Both the position numbers and the translations under genes were made by a program. The notes below the pieces were generated by a model. That model made no database searches. It saw only the letters and a list, made by a program, of their open reading frames with translations, and was not told the origin of the DNA. Shown piece by piece: positions 6,819 to 7,524 of a stretch of DNA of 7,524 bases. The stretch spans positions 1 through 7,524 of the forward strand of contig CAZDXJ010000094.1 of assembly GCA_964509475.1 (NCBI GenBank). Reading direction: 5' to 3'. This stretch comes from CAZDXJ01 sp964509475 (GTDB lineage: Bacteria > Pseudomonadota > Gammaproteobacteria > Methylococcales > Methylomonadaceae). The first letter of the stretch is position 1. Each line of letters begins with the position of its first letter.

Positions 6819-6852
6819 CATAATATTAGAAAGCTCTAATATTATGGGTATT
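6813..6852. repeat. 18-bp perfect hairpin
   Basis: AATACCCATAATATTAGA (6813-6830), loop AAGC, then its exact reverse complement (6835-6852). It overlaps the right edge of repeat B and contains the AATACCCATA word in both orientations. It is AT-rich and has no T-tract, so a terminator role is unlikely. It may be a folded DNA end or a recombination scar. Confidence 0.75.
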
Positions 6853-6992
6853 GGCTTGAATAACGATAAAACCATTACTTATATGAACTACCATTCAGCC
6901 TCTATCTGCTAACGGACATATCTATCTACTTCAAAACATCATCTATCCCGAGCATGGTCAGAATCATCACTGTTTCTGGGTTCATGGCTAAT

Positions 6993-7176
6993 TAGCACGA
7001 ACAAACACTGTAAGCTCAACCCATGTACGGACTTAACCAATCTATCGTAATTAAACAATATGTTTTGCAGGCACATGATACTTTAAAGAAATAGTGTTCA
7101 TCGCAATTATTGTTCCATGACTTAATCCATTGAATTTAAAGTCATAAATATGTGTTGGCATGAAATTATGCCAGGG
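6993..7176 (-). repeat. Dispersed repeat, copy C (inverted, diverged)
   Basis: In reverse complement this stretch lines up with bases 6048-6229 of copy A with few gaps and several identical blocks, ending at the same TGTTTGTTCGTGCTA. A weaker match may run on to about 7200. It includes a hairpin, TGGCAT (7156-7161) with ATGCCA (7168-7173), at the place corresponding to the hairpin of copy B. It is the most diverged copy and so probably the oldest. Confidence 0.65.
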
Positions 7177-7360
7177 TTTTTATTATTTACTCTAAAGAAA
7201 CAAAACCTGCACATGAAACAGCCGTATAAGCGCATCTGTAGCCCTATATTCAACGAAAATAGTTTTATAGGGTTATTGAATGATTATCGTGCTTAAAACA
7301 CCACAGGAAGGCGGTATATCATTACACTGATTTATCTTTTGGTTCAATGAGTTGAGGCAT

Positions 7361-7391
7361 AAAAAAACCAGCAAGACAATCACCCTGCTGG
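7361..7391 (-). terminator. Intrinsic terminator for minus-strand transcription
   Basis: On the minus strand, CCAGCA (7391-7386), a 12-base loop, TGCTGG (7373-7368), then seven T residues (7367-7361). It would stop a transcript arriving from the right. No gene for it is visible in the 80 bases before the insertion sequence, which suggests the gene was displaced or interrupted by that insertion. Confidence 0.6.
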
Positions 7392-7471
7392 CTTTATCCA
7401 GCCCTTCAATGAAGAAGCTGATTTATCGGATGTAATGATAAGCTGATTACACGGTCATGATAATCGCTTAT

Positions 7472-7524
7472 GGCTTTGTTGCATAAACCAACAGAATCCC
7501 CATATTTCAGAGTATGAAGAGTAA
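7472..7524 (+). mobile_element. End of an IS903-like (IS5 family) insertion sequence, right copy, partial
   Basis: Starting with GGCTTTGTTGCATAAACC, this matches the reverse complement of bases 1-54 over its whole length except for one 3-base deletion. The element continues beyond the window. Because identity reaches well past the 18-bp terminal repeat, this is the same end of a second copy, not the opposite end of one element. The two copies therefore face outward in inverted orientation. An ATG at 7514 might open the transposase frame, but too little is present to say. Confidence 0.7.

Larger units (their letters stand above)
6361..7471. other. AT-rich, gene-poor region with repeats
   Basis: No open frame here on either strand looks like a protein-coding gene. 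The stretch is visibly richer in A and T than the operon and carries repeats B and C, the ATACCCCCA pair, the hairpin at 6813-6852 and the minus-strand terminator at 7361-7391. Bases 6361-6492 and 6535-6703 show only low-complexity runs (for example GAATAGAATAGAATC near 6432). Bases 7177-7360 hold one weak hairpin, CCCTATA (7242-7248) with TATAGGG (7266-7272). It is best read as a decayed accessory region. Confidence 0.7.

Noticed and set aside
6940..6984. Minus-strand MNPETVMILTMLGIDDVLK as a response-regulator fragment
   Set aside because: The resemblance to a receiver-domain strand is short and a stop follows at once; a chance match is as likely.
6019..7176. CRISPR array
   Set aside because: The repeats are long, diverged, inverted relative to each other and irregularly spaced, which is not a CRISPR pattern.

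Overview
The window looks like a chromosomal segment of a mid-GC Gram-negative gammaproteobacterium. The reasons are the Lol/RND-type envelope genes, an outer-membrane barrel ending in phenylalanine, and sigma70-like promoters. A methanotroph-like (Methylococcales) host is only a guess from the style of the proteins. About 5 kb on the left is compact, ordinary coding DNA. The last 1.5 kb is AT-rich, gene-poor and full of repeats and gene fragments.

Layout. Bases 1-54 and 7472-7524 are the same end of an IS903-like (IS5 family) insertion sequence, present at both edges in opposite orientation. The left copy cuts into the 3' part of a short-chain dehydrogenase gene (minus strand, 548 to 21). 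A divergent promoter region (549-763) follows, with one good sigma70 promoter per direction and a perfect 10-bp palindrome at the predicted start point of the rightward promoter. Rightward runs a tight four-gene operon: a TetR-family regulator (764-1348), an MMPL/RND-type inner-membrane exporter (1358-3646), a periplasmic LolA-like outer-membrane lipoprotein-sorting protein (3643-4467) and an outer-membrane beta-barrel protein (4478-5656). A hairpin follows at 5721-5739.

The operon reads as a complete trans-envelope export route: an inner-membrane pump, a soluble carrier for a hydrophobic molecule and an outer-membrane partner, under a ligand-sensing repressor. There is no membrane-fusion (adaptor) gene and no TolC gene, so this is not a drug-efflux RND of the AcrAB type. 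The cargo cannot be read from the sequence; a lipid or other hydrophobic compound is the natural inference.

Right part. An internal fragment of a mobile-element primase/helicase-type ATPase (5740-6018) ends where a repeat of about 210 bp starts. That repeat occurs once directly (A, 6019-6229) and twice inverted (B, partial, 6714-6818; C, 6993-7176). A short fragment with a possible ParB-like helix-turn-helix (6214-6360) begins inside the end of repeat A. Two ATACCCCCA repeats, an 18-bp perfect hairpin and an orphan minus-strand terminator complete the area. I read it as the eroded remains of an integrated element, later colonised by a short repeat family and then by the insertion sequence. 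The repeat family is the least explained item; the pump, carrier and barrel set is the most functionally interesting.
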